Below the pieces are notes generated by a model that did no database searches, was not told where the DNA came from, and worked only from the letters and a program-made list of their open reading frames with translations. Source: Trichoplax adhaerens (taxonomy: Eukaryota; Placozoa; Uniplacotomia; Trichoplacea; Trichoplacidae). Taken from it: a stretch of 64,000 bases of DNA. Shown here one piece after another: positions 14,744 through 32,200 of the stretch. The translations under genes and the position numbers were made by a program. The first letter of the stretch is position 1; each line of letters starts with the position of its first letter. Location: NCBI RefSeq assembly GCF_000150275.1, contig NW_002060944.1, forward strand, positions 5,033,080-5,097,079. Direction: 5' to 3'.

Positions 14744-14918
14744 GTAATTTGTTGCTGCCAATTTTATAATGTATCTAATGAATCGACGTGATAGCTAGAT
14801 GTATCCATAATCATATACGTGTATTAGATATCCTAATTTGTTGCTGACAATTTTATAGTGAGTGTATCTAATGGATCGACGTGATAGCTAGATGCATCCA
14901 TAAACGTATACTTGTATT
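14744..14918. repeat. Two-copy direct repeat, about 80 bp
   Basis: Segment 14744-14825 recurs at 14833-14918 with few changes. Shared pieces in order: TTTGTTGCTG, CAATTTTATA, GTATCTAATG, ATCGACGTGATAGCTAGATG, CATCCATAA. It lies just 3' of the TPR-CHAT stop, possibly within its 3' untranslated region. Confidence 0.85.
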
Positions 14919-16616
14919 TATAAAGATAATTTTTGTGTACATGTACACTACCTGCAAAAGCTTATGATATTACCACGCTTAATTAAACGCGAGACAAGTT
15001 CGTAACATACATATAAATACCGGTAAAAAGTATCTGTCTAGTTGCTATTACTATTCTTATGTTATCCTATACGAAATCTTCTATACCACTACAGACTCCA
15101 CCAATACACTACGTCCATATAATGATTGAGTTATACCCATAAAAAAACAAAGGTAATGGGATGAAAAGAGAATTTGTGGAACTCATTAAATTACCGTCCA
15201 TTAATTAAATTAAATTAAATTATATTATATGCAACAATAAGGCTGATGCTTTAACTAGCAAGTAGACGCAACAACACGCGTATATCGAAAATTTATGATA
15301 AAGATTATACGGTATAATTTTACAAGGTGATAATCGTATTGTCGATTTTACTCTGTAATTACAAAGTAATTGAAATTAAGGCTGAATTATTGATCTGCTG
15401 AATTTCTACTAAGTATTGACCTACTGTACTAACATATGCATATTATCATGTATGACGTGCAGTACTGCATGTTTACGTCAATATTGTAAGATACGAATAA
15501 AGTTTGTTCGGTTCAAAATCAATATAGCATTGGTAAGGTTTTTAAGGTAAATTGTTTTACTTGGTGTCTTTGAACCTTGCATTTGCGGCTATATATGTCA
15601 AGTGTTTGCACTGTTGATTCAATAGAAAGGAAAACTATTGAGGAAACGATATAATTTGTTCCATGATCCAGGTAGAGTATTCCGATGCTACACAGTAGGA
15701 TACCGTACCTCCCACATTCCTTCCAAGGTTAACTCCAAAAATAGAGACGTGTCTCTCTCCCTTTTTTAAGCCATTCCTACAAAATATCTAAAATCCAATC
15801 AGCATATAACTTCTTTACATTTTTATGCTAAAAAAGAATGCCAGTTCTGGAGATTTAGCGCTACAGCTTGTATCGTCTTTACCAGAGCTCAGAGGGTCAG
15901 AGTTTTGAATGCACTGGCGCCCCGCGGGTGTTGTATAACTTTTACTAAAGTATATTGACTCACGGATCAAGGGTTAATGACGCTTGTAGCATATTAAAGC
16001 GATCACGGTTAGGGCTCTGGTCCGTACTCCGTATTGAGTTTTCTTGACCTTTACTGCCTGCAAGTCTTGCCAGGGACTAGACAACAAAAAATTTTCCCCT
16101 CCTGCCCGCAACTGAATTTGTCTTGGCTCTCTCTCATTTTGTCTTGATTCTCTCTTATAATACTTGATAGGAAAATTTTTTTTTTTATGATTATAAAACG
16201 GGCAAATTTCAGTTCCTGTCTGCAGCACTGCATAGCGGGCTACAACCTTATCACAATGTCATTTTGCAAAGTTGCTGAAATTCAAGCATTGGATATAAAT
16301 TTGCCATTTGTATATTATTATGTACCAGCAAATGTGGAGAACTTAGTACCGTACACCGTTCATTTGAATTGATAATTATTTATATATATAATTAGTTGAT
16401 TACTGGTGCTTATGTATCTCCATTATACAGTACGAGTATGGACAAAGAGCCCTGAATTATTCAAAGTTCTACATTACGAATATACCGTAGTATACAGTAT
16501 GCTTACAAGAAAATGTTATCCAATTAGCGACTCTTCCATTTTAGTTTTAGCCAAGAAAAACTCTCAAAGTGCCAGATAAAATGTTTTATAGCTGTGATAT
16601 GTTGTACAGCAAGTGG
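14919..16616. other. Intergenic; includes a locally GC-richer segment near 15.85-16.25 kb
   Basis: No exon with recognisable protein content on either strand. Around 15850-16250 the base composition differs from its surroundings (GGCGCCCCGCGGG at about 15918) and a poly-T run follows at 16178-16187. On the minus strand an 84-codon ORF (15974-16228) ends in this segment; it resembles no family I know and may belong to a dispersed repeat. Confidence 0.4.
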
Positions 16617-16930
16617 ACTTTCAATGTCTATCTGTTCAGTACAGTATACTGTTCATTATTATGAACTCGGTGTTGTGATCATACGGACACTCGGACAGAA
16701 CACTGGTACAGGACGGTATTACGTAATTCTCCTAAAATACAACTGGTAGAAGCGTCGAACTGAAACATGACATACTGTACAGTGTACAGTATGTAGAGTA
16801 CAGACACCAGGGCACAGCTGAAGCCTGAGTGGCTGACGTTTCACCGTCCTGTCGGCTTGGTCTCGCGTGCTACCTGCCTACAGTACGTCCAGGACGATAC
16901 TGTACACTGTACACTGTACACTACAGTCAA
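16617..16930. promoter_or_regulatory. GTAC-palindrome cluster upstream of dynamin
   Basis: Overlapping copies of the self-complementary motif ACTGTACAGT and variants: CAGTACAGTATACTG near 16637, TACTGTACAGTGTACAGTA near 16772, and three consecutive CTGTACA units near 16900-16922. The block ends about 170 bp before the dynamin ATG. Regulatory function is inferred from position only. Confidence 0.5.
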
Positions 16931-17097
16931 AACACTGTAGTGGAGGATCGTAGTCCTCGCTCGACGGCACGGTAAAACGTCACCCCCTGGGCGTCAAATC
17001 ACTGAAGTCAACTCGATCAAGATTGTGGCAATCTCATATTGACGTTGGCAGTAGAAAATTCATTGGCAGTGAAAAAATCTTCTCCAAAGAGATCAAC

Positions 17098-22224
<5,127 letters not shown>

Positions 22225-22581
22225 CTGACGAATATGCAAGACTTGCTTTAGCTCCAGTAGTGTCTACTGTTTTAGGTTAACGCATATTTGCGATTTTGCA
22301 TTTAGCTGCTTAGTCTGATATAAAATTCTAAAACATTGCCATCATGACTCGTAATGTCAAAAATAAATTGCATTTGCGCGCATCATTTTATAGCAAACGT
22401 ACTTTATTTTAATCTTTATACATGATAGAATCTAAAACAGTAAATTTCAGCAATTGGAATAATTTCAAAATCAGTTTGAAATCAAGTTCTTTACTCATGC
22501 TTTATTTAGGCAGTTAGAATTTTCGCTTTGAATTACTTAAGTAATTTACAGTGGTTTACTTTAGAACAATTAATAGCAATG
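22225..22581. other. Short spacer between convergent genes
   Basis: 357 bp separate the dynamin stop from the folliculin stop; both 3' untranslated regions must lie here. AATAAA at 22360-22365 is a candidate poly(A) signal for dynamin. Nothing else seen. Confidence 0.5.
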
Positions 22582-25500
22582 TTATCTTGTCGCATAGATT
22601 AATCTTGGTGAGTTCGGTTGAGCGTTTCGTAAATGCAGACAACAATCACTATTCAATCCTCGAATCCAGAATTTCAAAACATGTACATCTTGACCATTTA
22701 CACCTAATATCTGTAAAAGTCTGTAGGACAAATTCGTTAATTGGATTGCAATTTGCTAAACGTAATGATGAATATATATATATATATTTATATATATATG
22801 TTTACTTTTTGGTTTCTTGTTCCGTATGATATTCTGTCTTGATAAATTTATAGAATAGTTTTGCTTTACTGGATTTATTGTACATTAAAACAAGAAAGCT
22901 TTTTAATGAACGGTGTGGTCGCAATATTGAAATATTTTATGATAACTGTACTAACTTCATGTATTCTTGCTTAACGGCTAAAAGGAATTGATTTATTACA
23001 GCGGGGGAAGTATTTGTGTCAGATATTAATGTCCCTAGCTTTATTATCAAATTTGGAGCTTCAATGCAAGAAAAATTTTTATTAGTAAATTTACTAATCT
23101 ATACTGTACGTATATAGATAATACTCGTATAGTGATATTCCTTACTAACAATACCAGAAAATATGAAATTTAAAAATGCTTTAGTACGCTATGCGCGTAT
23201 CAAGTCACCTTTATCTTTCCATTTTGAGCAATGAGTAAGATTTGTATGCAAATTAAATCCGGCACTATTAGTGGAAAGTTGTAAAATATCAATTAGTATC
23301 GATTACAAATTAATGTAGCAATTCTTAAATAACATATTGACCCGGATTTAGCAGAGTTATCCACTTGGTGAGCCAATGGAATAATATCTAAGAGGGCGTA
23401 TAAATCGGAGGCGAGAACATGTTGGGGGATTTCAGTACATAAGTTTAATCCTAGAAAGTTACATTTCCAAGAATCCTAAACAGTAGGTTAACAGCATTTA
23501 TGAGATAATTTGAGATAAAATTCTGATATTACAGCTAACATCATATCTCAAGTAACCGGCTTTCACATTACCTGGTATTCAGTATTCTTATATATTACTT
23601 TACAACAATCACTAGGTAATAAAGACTAATATAAAAGTAAAAGATAGGTAATTAGAATCTTCAGAGTTTACAACGTTGTTTCTGTATGCTCTTAATGAAT
23701 AGGGATATAAAAGTCGTTGGCGCTATATGACAAATAAAATGTTACTACGAATATAAACATAACAGTTATAGCTTCTAATTAACTTACCTGTAAAATATCG
23801 ATGGCAGAAGAAACCAGAGAGTCAACTGATGATCTGATAATGATTTGATTGCCAAGGATGACATGTTGACATAAAGTTAAAAAATCTTCCCTATTCATAG
23901 TCTAAATATCAATCAATTAGAGCGTAATAAAACATATATAAATCATACACTTAATACCGTAAATATAATAAGCATCTTTAACAGTGTAGACTGTATTTTA
24001 TTACTCTGCAGCATGTACATTACTAGCAATATTTACCTGCGACAACTGAAGTATTGAATCGAAATGTGCATCTATCGTGTATTTCTTGTCTAACGATAGA
24101 ATAAAGTATTGATACTTGAAATACAGGTACAATGCAAACGTCGAAGGGTTCAGCTTTATATCGGGTATTAAAACTTTACATTATTTTTGTCATTAATGAT
24201 ACGGTCAGCATACCTATATCTATGAAATTGTTATCAAAATTAAGAGAAGGACCTTCCAATGATCTTTCTGTAAAATGGCGAGCACCTTCTTTAAGCATCC
24301 ACGTAAAGTAGGAATGTAATCGAGTAAAGATATCCTACAGTAAGATGAATATTACCTTTCCATGAGTTCGGTCTGTGGTGTGCAATTCAGTACTATTTAG
24401 AATACTAATAGTTCCGTTTACTTACCGAATCTTTTAATATATCGGTAAGAGAGCGAGTAGCTCTACCGGTACCGCTTCTTTTGCGTGAAAGTGGGCCTAA
24501 GCATAATATACATGTATTATCTCGTTTCATAAGCTATCCTGAATTATTATCTACATTACAGTATACCAATATATCCACATCTGAGAGAAATTTATCAACT
24601 AATAAATTAATTTACCTAAATCGAGTGCAATAGTTCTATAAGGATTTCTTTTTACTTGCTTTTTCTCACTTTCATAAACTTTTAATGCCTTTAAAATATT
24701 AGATTGCAGCAAGACAAAGTATTTAAGTTTTTAATTTGGTCATCGATAAATAAATATAATAGGAATTTCTATAGAATGAAATATAATCTTACCTTAGATT
24801 GTAGATCGCTAGTCACTTTCTGAATGTGGCTATATTATGTAACGATAATAAATATATTCAAGATATTGCTTATCCATTAACTAGTATATATAGAAAGGTT
24901 ATGAGCAGATATCTATGACTGTCTTTCAATCGTCGTCAGGAATTAAATGAACTTACCTAGTGAAAAAGTTCCAGGAATTGATTAAAAAAATTTTATCCTT
25001 GCTTACTATTATAATGCTATACCTATCAATACAATAATCATATGCAAGTTATAGAAAAGTTGATCGGGTCATGGAGTCCTTCAATCATTCTCTTTATATC
25101 TATAGTACAACATGTATTTAATTTATGTTTGAACAGAAAAACTGACCATTTTTGCTGTCCTCTAGCTTCAACATCTTTCAAGGAAAATGTATAACTAAAA
25201 ACATAGCCTTTGAAACTATCGCCGAAGATAACTGGTCCTTCTCTACCAGGGCAGATTTCACAACTAAGGCTAAAATAGGATGAAAGAGAAGATTCAAGAA
25301 AAATCCAGTGAATAGTATCTATCGCTGTACATTGTACTTTATAAGGTGATATAATCTACATGAAAGCTGAGCTTAGAATAATATATCTCATTAACACTTA
25401 GTCATAGTAGAACTAACCTTCGAATACAAGCATGCCTCAGAGCAGTGTATAATTCAGGACTATCAGGATCATGTCTACTAACATAAACGATATCAGCGCT

Positions 25501-26081
25501 TTTATCAAAGCTAACTAAGCCACGTTGACCGACAGGTATTGATCCACAGGCATCACAGGAATCGACTTTTGAAGACGAGCTATTACTCGACGCTTTACTT
25601 TCATTATCACTAGAGGAAGAGAAGATGTCAATAATGTGTCAACATTGGTGTAATCCTAGACTGTCGTTCTCCACTTTAACCTTTCAAGCATAAGGGTATA
25701 AGAATAACGACGGTCCTATTTTCTACTCGTTTATGCTACCTATTCTACCAAAGTGCTTCTTCTACTGTACTGTATCATTCATTAATTCTACGTCTGGATA
25801 TATATCTATAATGTACAGTGTAGACGTAGCCTATGATGGTGCGGTATGTCGCAAAAGCCCAACTTACTGGTTATCGCCATTGGGTGTTGTTGCTTGATGT
25901 TGCTTTGCATAACGATCGATATCGTGAAATACCTAACGAAAATGAATGAAATTTCAACATCGCAAATGAGATCTATCTAAGGATGACTTCCTACAATGAT
26001 AAATAGGCTTACCTGTGTATAAAATATGATTTTAGGTCCATGAACTTCACAGAAATGGCATAAAGCAACAACAGCATTCAT
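22582..26081 (-). CDS. FLCN: Folliculin
   Basis: DENN-type protein that works with FNIP as a RagC/D GTPase activator on lysosomes and controls mTORC1 and TFE3/TFEB. Exons in transcription order: 26013-26081, 25868-25932, 25418-25609, 25147-25269, 24957-25022, 24793-24829, 24616-24688, 24426-24496, 24214-24334, 24037-24089, 23788-23901, about 23672-23722, one ending near 23360 (start 23475), 22956-23098, 22806-22868, 22582-22720. Diagnostic stretches: start [101 protein letters not shown], and the C-terminal [20 protein letters not shown] followed by KLLQILG and LKFWIRGLN. The join between exons 13 and 14 (23100-23360) is unresolved; a further small exon (about 23210-23265) is possible. The acidic Ser-rich linker of vertebrates is short here. 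Confidence 0.95.
22771..22800. repeat. AT microsatellite in folliculin intron
   Basis: Alternating TA tract interrupted by TTTA, between the last two folliculin exons. Likely slippage-prone; no function inferred. Confidence 0.8.
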
Positions 26082-26141
26082 GTTGATTTCCTCGATTCCA
26101 ACTATGTGTAGAATGCTAACGTCACGCCAGCGTCTCTGCTA

Positions 26142-26170
26142 CTCTACACTGTACACTGTACAGTGTAGAG
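26142..26170. promoter_or_regulatory. 29-bp near-perfect palindrome before folliculin
   Basis: CTCTACACTGTACA and TGTACAGTGTAGAG face each other with one central mismatch. It sits 61-89 bp upstream of the folliculin ATG on the minus strand, where a core promoter or 5' untranslated region would lie. It could be a dimer-binding site or RNA hairpin; role unknown. Confidence 0.6.
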
Positions 26171-26449
26171 TTCTTTGCTCCTGTGTGGGTGTCATGTGAC
26201 TATTGAGTCGTCGCAGTAAAAGGATCTGTAGTAGAAGAAAACCAGTAGTAGTCCATGACCGTGGGATATTCATTCTGTCTCTTGTTGTCTACAGTACGCA
26301 ACATTATCAAAAAGTACTACAGTATAGTAGTGCCTTACAAGTTGCGTCTTCTTCACTTGGAAATCGGAAAAATTTCGGCGTAATCCTTGATCATTCCAGT
26401 GCTGTATAATTAATCCAATCCAATCCGACCTGTACCGTTCTTTTAGTGT

Positions 26450-26700
26450 GTACTATACGGTAGTGTAGGTACTGTACGATACTGTAGTGGATAGGCAAAT
26501 GAGTGGTCATACAGCACAGTACAGCGACTGCGCAGTAATGCACACTAGCCTGAAATCACATCCCGATTTTACACCCGTGTACAGTACATTGTACAGTGAG
26601 TGTACAGTACATTGTACAGTGCAAGCCTCTCAAGACCTGGACTGGAATCGACTGTACTGTACCGTACCGGACCATACCGGACCGGACTGTACCAGTAGGA
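26450..26700. repeat. GTAC-palindrome and CCGGA cluster in divergent spacer
   Basis: Contains TACTGTACGATACTGTAG near 26468, a 23-bp unit (GTGTACAGTACATTGTACAG plus GTG-type joint) repeated twice in tandem at about 26578-26623, and ACCGGACC/ACCGGACT units at about 26665-26690. It lies between the divergent folliculin and ARPC5 starts. An ORF of 88 codons across it (26487-26753) is a by-product of the repeats. Confidence 0.7.
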
Positions 26701-27348
26701 GTGACTTCATTTTTTCCACATTAAAACGCTGCCAGTGCATTCTTAGAGATTAATTAAGGTTAAAGGGGTGGAAACGAAAACGAGCTCGCAGGACTGTACT
26801 ACGGGCAAAGAAGACGAAAGAAAAGGTCATTTATTTTCCATGTCGACGATTGAAAAGCATTAAATACAGTATACGCATATTGATGATGTTTTAAGAATGA
26901 TGATGGAGTTATTTTATATAGTTGATGATAACAGTCATGTTGTGGAAATGTCGCGTTCGTAACTTCTTGGTCGGTCCTTTCTTGAAATCGACAGTAGTAC
27001 TAAATTAATCGTGAAGAAATAGCTGCTTGCTGTCTTTTATACCAGTACACATCTTTTTTTGTTAGACTGATGCATCATTACAATACCCAGTACAATGGAT
27101 TTTCCCATAGATTCTTAGAAAAGATGGATACTTTAGCTTTTTTAACATCCATGTCTAGATTAGACGTTTTCAGATCCATACTGTCGTGAAGTATGACTGT
27201 CCTCTTCCACCATAAACTGGACTGGACTATCAATTATACTTTATTATTGTACTCGTATAGATATATACCAGGATAGAGTACAGTATATTGTTAGCTTATT
27301 CAACACTTTATCTTATCTTTTTCCAACTTGTATCTTTTGCTACGATAG

Positions 27349-28531
27349 ATGTCTAAAAATACTTTAAGCGCTCAATTTCGGCGAGTGGACGTCGATGCCC
27401 TAGACGAAAATAACTTCAATGATGCTGATGCTGATTCGTCCACTCCTGTTGGACCTGATATCTCAGCTGCCACTAGTTTACTACAAAGATATCCTTTCAA
27501 CAATAATTACTATAATAGATCGCTATAGTAGCGATGGCCTTTTCAAACTGAATACCTTTAATGATGAAATTTTCCCCTGATTTATTACTGTACGCGAAGA
27601 TGATGGAGTATTAGCAGTTACCTAATGTATAGTAAACAAATACTCTTGCAACAATTTCTAACAGCTCATTTAGAAAATTATCATAATTAATTGGTGCAGT
27701 ATTGGATAAAATGGAACATGTATATATACATAATTTGCCAAATTTAATGTGTTGAGTTGGCCTTAATAACACCCTACAGGAAATAAAGCCGAAGCTTTGA
27801 AAACTGTTCTCCAAAATCCGCCATTAGCAAATTCGAAAGATGTAAAGGTATCTTAAAAAAAATGTCCTAGAAATAATCTATCGATACCATATAGTGTACA
27901 TGGAACATACGAATGTAGTGGATAGGATACAAATATTACAATTCAACAGAAATTTGATTATAGCATCATCTTTTATTTTTATGTAGGATCAAGTTTTTAC
28001 TGCTGTCCTAAAAGTTTTGACATCACACAGAAGTTCTGATATAGAAAAGAGCATCCAAGGATTGTCGCAACAAGAAATAGATACTTTGGTTAAATATATC
28101 TATCGAGGATTTGCAGAAGCCAAAGATAGTAGTTGTGCTACCTTACTAGCATGGCATGAAAAGGTTAAGCTAGTTTATTACTATTTCGATTTGTTCGTTA
28201 GCTTTTCCTTACTGTATTACAAGATAAAATGAAAATGAATTATTCGCAGCGTTACTTTACCAAGAAGATACCACTTTCATACCGATTCTAATATTCTTAT
28301 CAACTGATATAGAAATGAGTAATTTTACTCGGTTGTTAATGAATATGGTATAAATTAATATCGTACTGTAATTAGATATACAATTGCCAAAATTGATCGG
28401 ATGTTTAGTTTTACTTCAATCATAAATCCTATCAATTGCATTAATAATTATCTTTTCTATCTTGACAGGCTACTGCTGCTGGAGGCTTAGGCTCAATTGT
28501 CAGAGTATTGACAAGTCTTAAGACTGTTTAA
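27349..28531 (+). CDS. ARPC5: Arp2/3 complex subunit 5 (p16-ARC)
   Basis: Smallest subunit of the seven-protein Arp2/3 complex that nucleates branched actin; it tethers ARPC1 to the core. Four exons, 27349-27488, 27778-27847, 27987-28163 and 28469-28531, give 149 residues (human 151). The start MSKNTLSAQFRRVDVDALDE is typical, followed by NKAEALKTVLQNPP, the helical LVKYIYRGFAEAKDSS, LLAWHEK, and the conserved C-terminus GGLGSIVRVLTSLKTV. Intron 1 is not GT-AG: only an AT-AC excision (27489-27777) restores the frame. It is divergent from folliculin, with 1.27 kb between the two ATGs. Confidence 0.97.
27489..27777 (+). other. U12-type AT-AC intron of ARPC5
   Basis: The intron begins ATATCCTTTC, the exact minor-spliceosome donor, and ends CCCTAC. 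A CCTTAAT branch-site match lies at 27761-27767, about 11 nt before the end, the spacing U12 introns need. Splicing AC|AG gives LLQRGNKAEA as in other ARPC5 proteins, while using the next AG gives a stop codon two codons later. Confidence 0.9.
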
Positions 28532-29272
28532 ATACAGGATACATCCGTTTATAAATTCTAGAACGTTCTACGAGAGTTCATTGTGCATAGCTTTTATATC
28601 GTAAACTGATTGGACAATAATTCGATTGTAATTATCAATGTTGCCTCTTCGTTGTACCGTTTGTGATTATAATCTTCAAACTATACTCATCTTTCTTTAA
28701 AAAAACACCAAAAATGTTGACAATGTAATTTAAATAAATTCACACATTGAAAATTGAAACTTTATTGTGATGATTGTTCATCAAGCCGTGTACGAGATGG
28801 TGTAATAGCTACAATTACAAGTTAATTTAAGTAATTTTGATAGCAACTGATATCATTGAAAGATACTGCAAAAACAAATATCCTTTGATCCAGTGATGCA
28901 ATGCTTGAGATCTACCATGAATTCAGGTTACTGCAATTTTGTGAACATCGCACAACACCTATCCGTTCATCAATAATTCTGTATTAACGCAATACTCTAG
29001 ACTATGCTATAATATAATTCTTAATACGAACATGTCGTTCTACGTAAAAATTGAGCAGTCTGTATATTAGTGTGATAATTGGATAGATCTTCCCATACGT
29101 AATATATACTGAATAATTTTAAGTCAACGCTATAACAACTACAAATAGGTAGGAGAAATTAGATAAAACTTTTCAACTGATATTTTAACCTATCAAATAC
29201 TTTCAACATGGTCAAATGGAACTGTTATCATCTAACGTACAGAACGATATTAATACGATACATTTCTTCATC
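28532..29272. other. Spacer between convergent ARPC5 and STXBP1
   Basis: 741 bp, AT-rich, without coding signal. AAATAAATTC at about 28731 could supply the ARPC5 poly(A) signal. Confidence 0.4.
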
Positions 29273-32200
29273 TTATTCATTAGAGTCGAGATTCCTTAAC
29301 GAATTTAAGAATAGTTCCGGCGTCAGCAAATGAGTTGAACCTGTATATAAATAAATAAGGTATAATGAGAATGATAAGTAATTTTTGCTAAAATTAGAAA
29401 GATCAACATCTCTAACGGCTTAAGCACTTTATAAATCAGGAACATACCAATGATCACTTCCCAATCCTTTTTAGCTTTGCTAACTTCATAAGCAGCTCTC
29501 ATCTCTGAATAACTCATTCCACCAATAACAAAGATAATCAATCGCGGACCAGTTCTATTCTCCGCGCTTTTATCCTTTCCCCAACCATATTTTTTAGGAC
29601 GGGCACTACATTAAGATCATAAGTACGCATGTTAATAAGGAGTTACAATAAAAGTCTTTTGAGGTAAAAATAATTGACGTTAAGGCCACTCTCAGGAATT
29701 ATGTTTCACCTTCTAACTGATGGCATACCTAGGACATAAGTTAAGAATGACTTTAAATAAAATTGCATAGTAATATACTAAAGTACTATACTTAGAGCGA
29801 TATTTAATTGCAATGAGATAGCGATACATACCAACTCCAGTACTTTGCTGCCCCGATATGAAAGGAAATGCCTTCGTGTCTAATTTATCATCAATCGCAT
29901 CCTAAAGCAAGCAAGGCAACAAACCACATAGAATATTAAATCAATTCTAAATATCTTATTCATGATAAGCAGCTTGTAATAACTACACAGACAGGCGAGA
30001 GCCAAATTAACCTGCATAACATCTGTTATTAGTGGTATCCAGCGCGAACTTTGATAAGTAACTTGGCCAGAACGATCACGTCGCTCAATTTTCGATCTTC
30101 TAGAACGATCTTTGTCCTATCAATAATAACTAAGTTTAGAAAAGACACCATCTACTATTTTACTATCAGCTACTGTAAAGATAAGTAAAATAATACAATC
30201 ATACATCGATTTTTACTCCGAGACGGCTCATTTTCGTTATGATTTCACTACAAAGTATAGAATATTAGTTAAGATATTAAAGATAACATGCTATCTAGCA
30301 AAACTAATCAAGAAATATTTTACCGATCAACAGTTGGAATATTTGCGTGCTTAATTAATTTTTCTCGATTCTCCTCCGATTGACCTAAACGATTAAATAG
30401 TAAAATTTAAATATACTGTTAATGTCTACATAGAATGTCAATTGTGCTCAAAATTTGCAAGTTGGATGGACGACTAACCATTTTTAGCAAAGGTCAGCAG
30501 CAAAATAACCCTTATTTTGTCCAATGGGCTAAAAATGGCATAGATGATCAGAAAATGGTGCTTCAACTTAATATAAAATTTCTTTTATTACCTAACATCT
30601 TGATCAAGCATAATAGGTACTATATTCTTCATAGGATCTTTTACTCTTTCTCCGTCAGCGTCAGTACCAGTGGCTAAATCCTTTATTTTAAAATTGTAGT
30701 AAAAACAATTTTCCTAATGAATATAACTGCATACGAGTATATCAAAATCCAAACGCATGACTTAAATACTTACTTGTTCAACTCTAACTAGTTTATCGAT
30801 TTTTTCCTTAAAACGTTTCATACAGTCTTCAGCCAGATGCAAATAGAGGGAGTACTGTATAAAAGGGGTTTATAAGTAAAATTTTTAAGAAATTATTTTT
30901 TTAATCTACAGTTCATTGCATGGCAAAACGATAGCATCGACATACTCTACTTAATTCCTTTTGATACTGTGGCATCTTTTTCAACATCTGTGATAAATCT
31001 CTCATAGAAGCCTGACGAAAGGTATAAAATCTTTATTACGATGATATACTTGACATAATATCATAAATAAAAATTACTTACCCTATCTTTACCAGCCATC
31101 CTCTTGGTATCAGCAAACTTTTTAAGCTCTGTCGTTACATTTCTATGGGCATAAAGTACAACATTTTAAAGTATGCAAATTTAACATTTTTGCTAGTTTA
31201 GCACTACTACTACGAAATTTTATCTACCATAGAATATAATGCAATGTATAAAAAACTAGCTACGTACTGTGAAACAACGGCAATGTGTTCATGGCGAAGC
31301 TTAACCCATAATTCATTGCTTTCTGTAAGTGAAAATTAACACAAATTATAGCATAAATAAAATCTGATTCCTGATCAACATAAAGCTAGTAGTATTACCG
31401 TCAAGAAGAGCCTTTTTTTCCATTTCGGTTTGTGCCGGACCGGAGTTTGTTGCGTATCTAAAAAAATATCGACCCTTCATTAGACTGTATGAGCAAAGAT
31501 CATAATAATAATACGTATAATAATGTACAACCTATAAACATCATTTTCGATTGGGAGAAGATCGTAAGCCATCGCCTGTAATGCATAAAAGTAAAGTTAC
31601 AGTACTCCTGAAGCAACATTCTATTTTATGCTTGTCGATAAAATACCTTATAAAATAAAGTAAATTGTCAATAAACTAGCAATGCACACTTACCTGAAAG
31701 TAGCATTCATGGAGGATTGGCGATACTGGATCAAATCCCCTATTTAACAAATAATAATAACACAATAAATTGAATATTGAATATAGGCTTTCTTATGCAT
31801 TACCAGTCTAACCTGTCAAGGATTACCAGCTGTGATTTCAACTTTTCAGGAGTCTATTATTTAAATGAAAGGCGATATTATATACCCAAATACCAGATAT
31901 ACAACGACAGCTAAACTACAACTACCTATACAAGCTACTATATCGTTCGACGTTTAAAACAATTGTTTTATTATGATTTCAATTTGATAAAAAAATACGA
32001 CTAATACACAAAATAATTATTACATCGCCCATTGATGGATCATCAGCTTTATAAGCGTCTAATTTGCCTTGAAACATCTGAGTAAATTCCGCGACAGATT
32101 CGTGGTCCCTGAAATAGTTCAATTCAAAATATTATGTCCTCTATAACGATTTCATTAAAGTATATGAAACAATCTTAAACTTCAGTATCACAAACTATAA

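Noticed and set aside
15974-16228. Minus-strand ORF as a gene
   Set aside because: No family motif, low-complexity Arg/Gln content and position in an odd GC segment; kept only as a repeat suspicion.
26203-26753. ORFs of 68 and 88 codons between FLCN and ARPC5
   Set aside because: Made largely of the CTGTACAGT repeat; no conserved residues.
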